Positions 20,013-20,072 of a stretch of DNA of 20,072 nucleotides are shown here, in pieces; positions within the stretch are counted from its first letter, which is position 1, and each line of letters starts with the position of its first letter. Source of the DNA: Lachnoclostridium sp. UBA1781. Its GTDB lineage: Bacteria; Bacillota; Clostridia; Lachnospirales; Lachnospiraceae. The stretch spans positions 13,291 to 33,362 of the forward strand of contig DCGJ01000051.1 in assembly GCA_002315495.1 (NCBI GenBank), given 5' to 3'. Below the pieces are notes generated by a model. The model worked only from the letters and a program-made list of their open reading frames with translations, had not been told where the DNA came from and did no database searches. A program made the translations under genes and the position numbers.

Positions 20013-20072
20013 ACCTGCACTTCCAAGCAGGAAGAACAGGGCGTTATGATCCTTTCGCTAAAGAAGGAAAAG
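20013..20072 (-). other. Start region of the XrtG-like gene or end of an upstream gene
   Basis: This holds the in-frame TAG (20060-20058), a Shine-Dalgarno-like AAAGGA just after it, and no ATG in the relevant frame. The window ends before this can be resolved. Confidence 0.4.

Overview
The window looks like chromosomal DNA of a low-to-mid GC Firmicute, most likely a Clostridia/Lachnospiraceae-type anaerobe. Reasons: strong AGGAGG-type ribosome binding sites, TTGACA/TATAAT-like promoters with 17-18 bp spacers, compact intrinsic terminators, and typical gene families (long-tailed RlmD, PflA-like radical SAM protein, membrane-tethered trigger-factor-like protein, XrtG-type gene set). No rRNA, tRNA, CRISPR array or complete insertion sequence was seen.

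Layout. (1) 1-2760 is AT-richer accessory DNA. It holds the 3' end of a Fic gene, a promoter with a palindromic operator-like site, a DUF4417 gene split into two frames, a small toxin-like/immunity-like gene pair, a bidirectional terminator, and two decayed minus-strand pieces: a short ORF cut by a stop codon and a fragment resembling the 3' end of an rRNA uracil methyltransferase (rum) gene. Rum genes are known integration targets of conjugative elements, so this is probably the edge of a decayed island. (2) 2777-4411 is a minus-strand three-gene set (small membrane protein, TetR regulator, membrane protein) with an inverted repeat over its promoter. (3) 4544-8201 holds minus-strand housekeeping genes: rlmD, a 1-phosphofructokinase-type kinase and a zinc-dependent phospholipase C-like protein. 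(4) 8269-10136 is a plus-strand ECF sigma factor plus membrane anti-sigma-like pair, driven from a promoter placed back to back with the phospholipase promoter. (5) 10211-13565 holds minus-strand genes for a membrane-anchored trigger-factor-like protein without the PPIase domain, a PflA-like radical SAM protein carrying a 48-bp tandem repeat, about 0.7 kb of mostly non-coding DNA, and a BlaI/MecI-type repressor. (6) 13673-14950 is an O-acetylhomoserine sulfhydrylase-type PLP enzyme with its own promoter. (7) 15089-20072 is a minus-strand operon running in from beyond the right edge: an exosortase-XrtG-like membrane protein, an XrtG-type family-2 glycosyltransferase-like protein, a membrane-tethered 6-pyruvoyl-tetrahydropterin-synthase-like protein, a CotH-kinase lipoprotein and an S66 LD-carboxypeptidase.

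Two things stand out. First, the 7-mer AAAATGC (reverse complement GCATTTT) occurs 32 times by hand count, roughly ten times the composition-based expectation, in coding and non-coding DNA, in both orientations and sometimes as inverted pairs. This resembles the genomic behaviour of DNA-uptake or other highly iterated motifs. Second, the right-hand operon matches the XrtG gene set, but its glycosyltransferase lacks all the expected catalytic motifs, its exosortase-like protein lacks the expected Cys and His, and both are coupled to a CotH kinase and an S66 peptidase. It is either a decayed locus or a repurposed cell-surface system built on pseudoenzymes.
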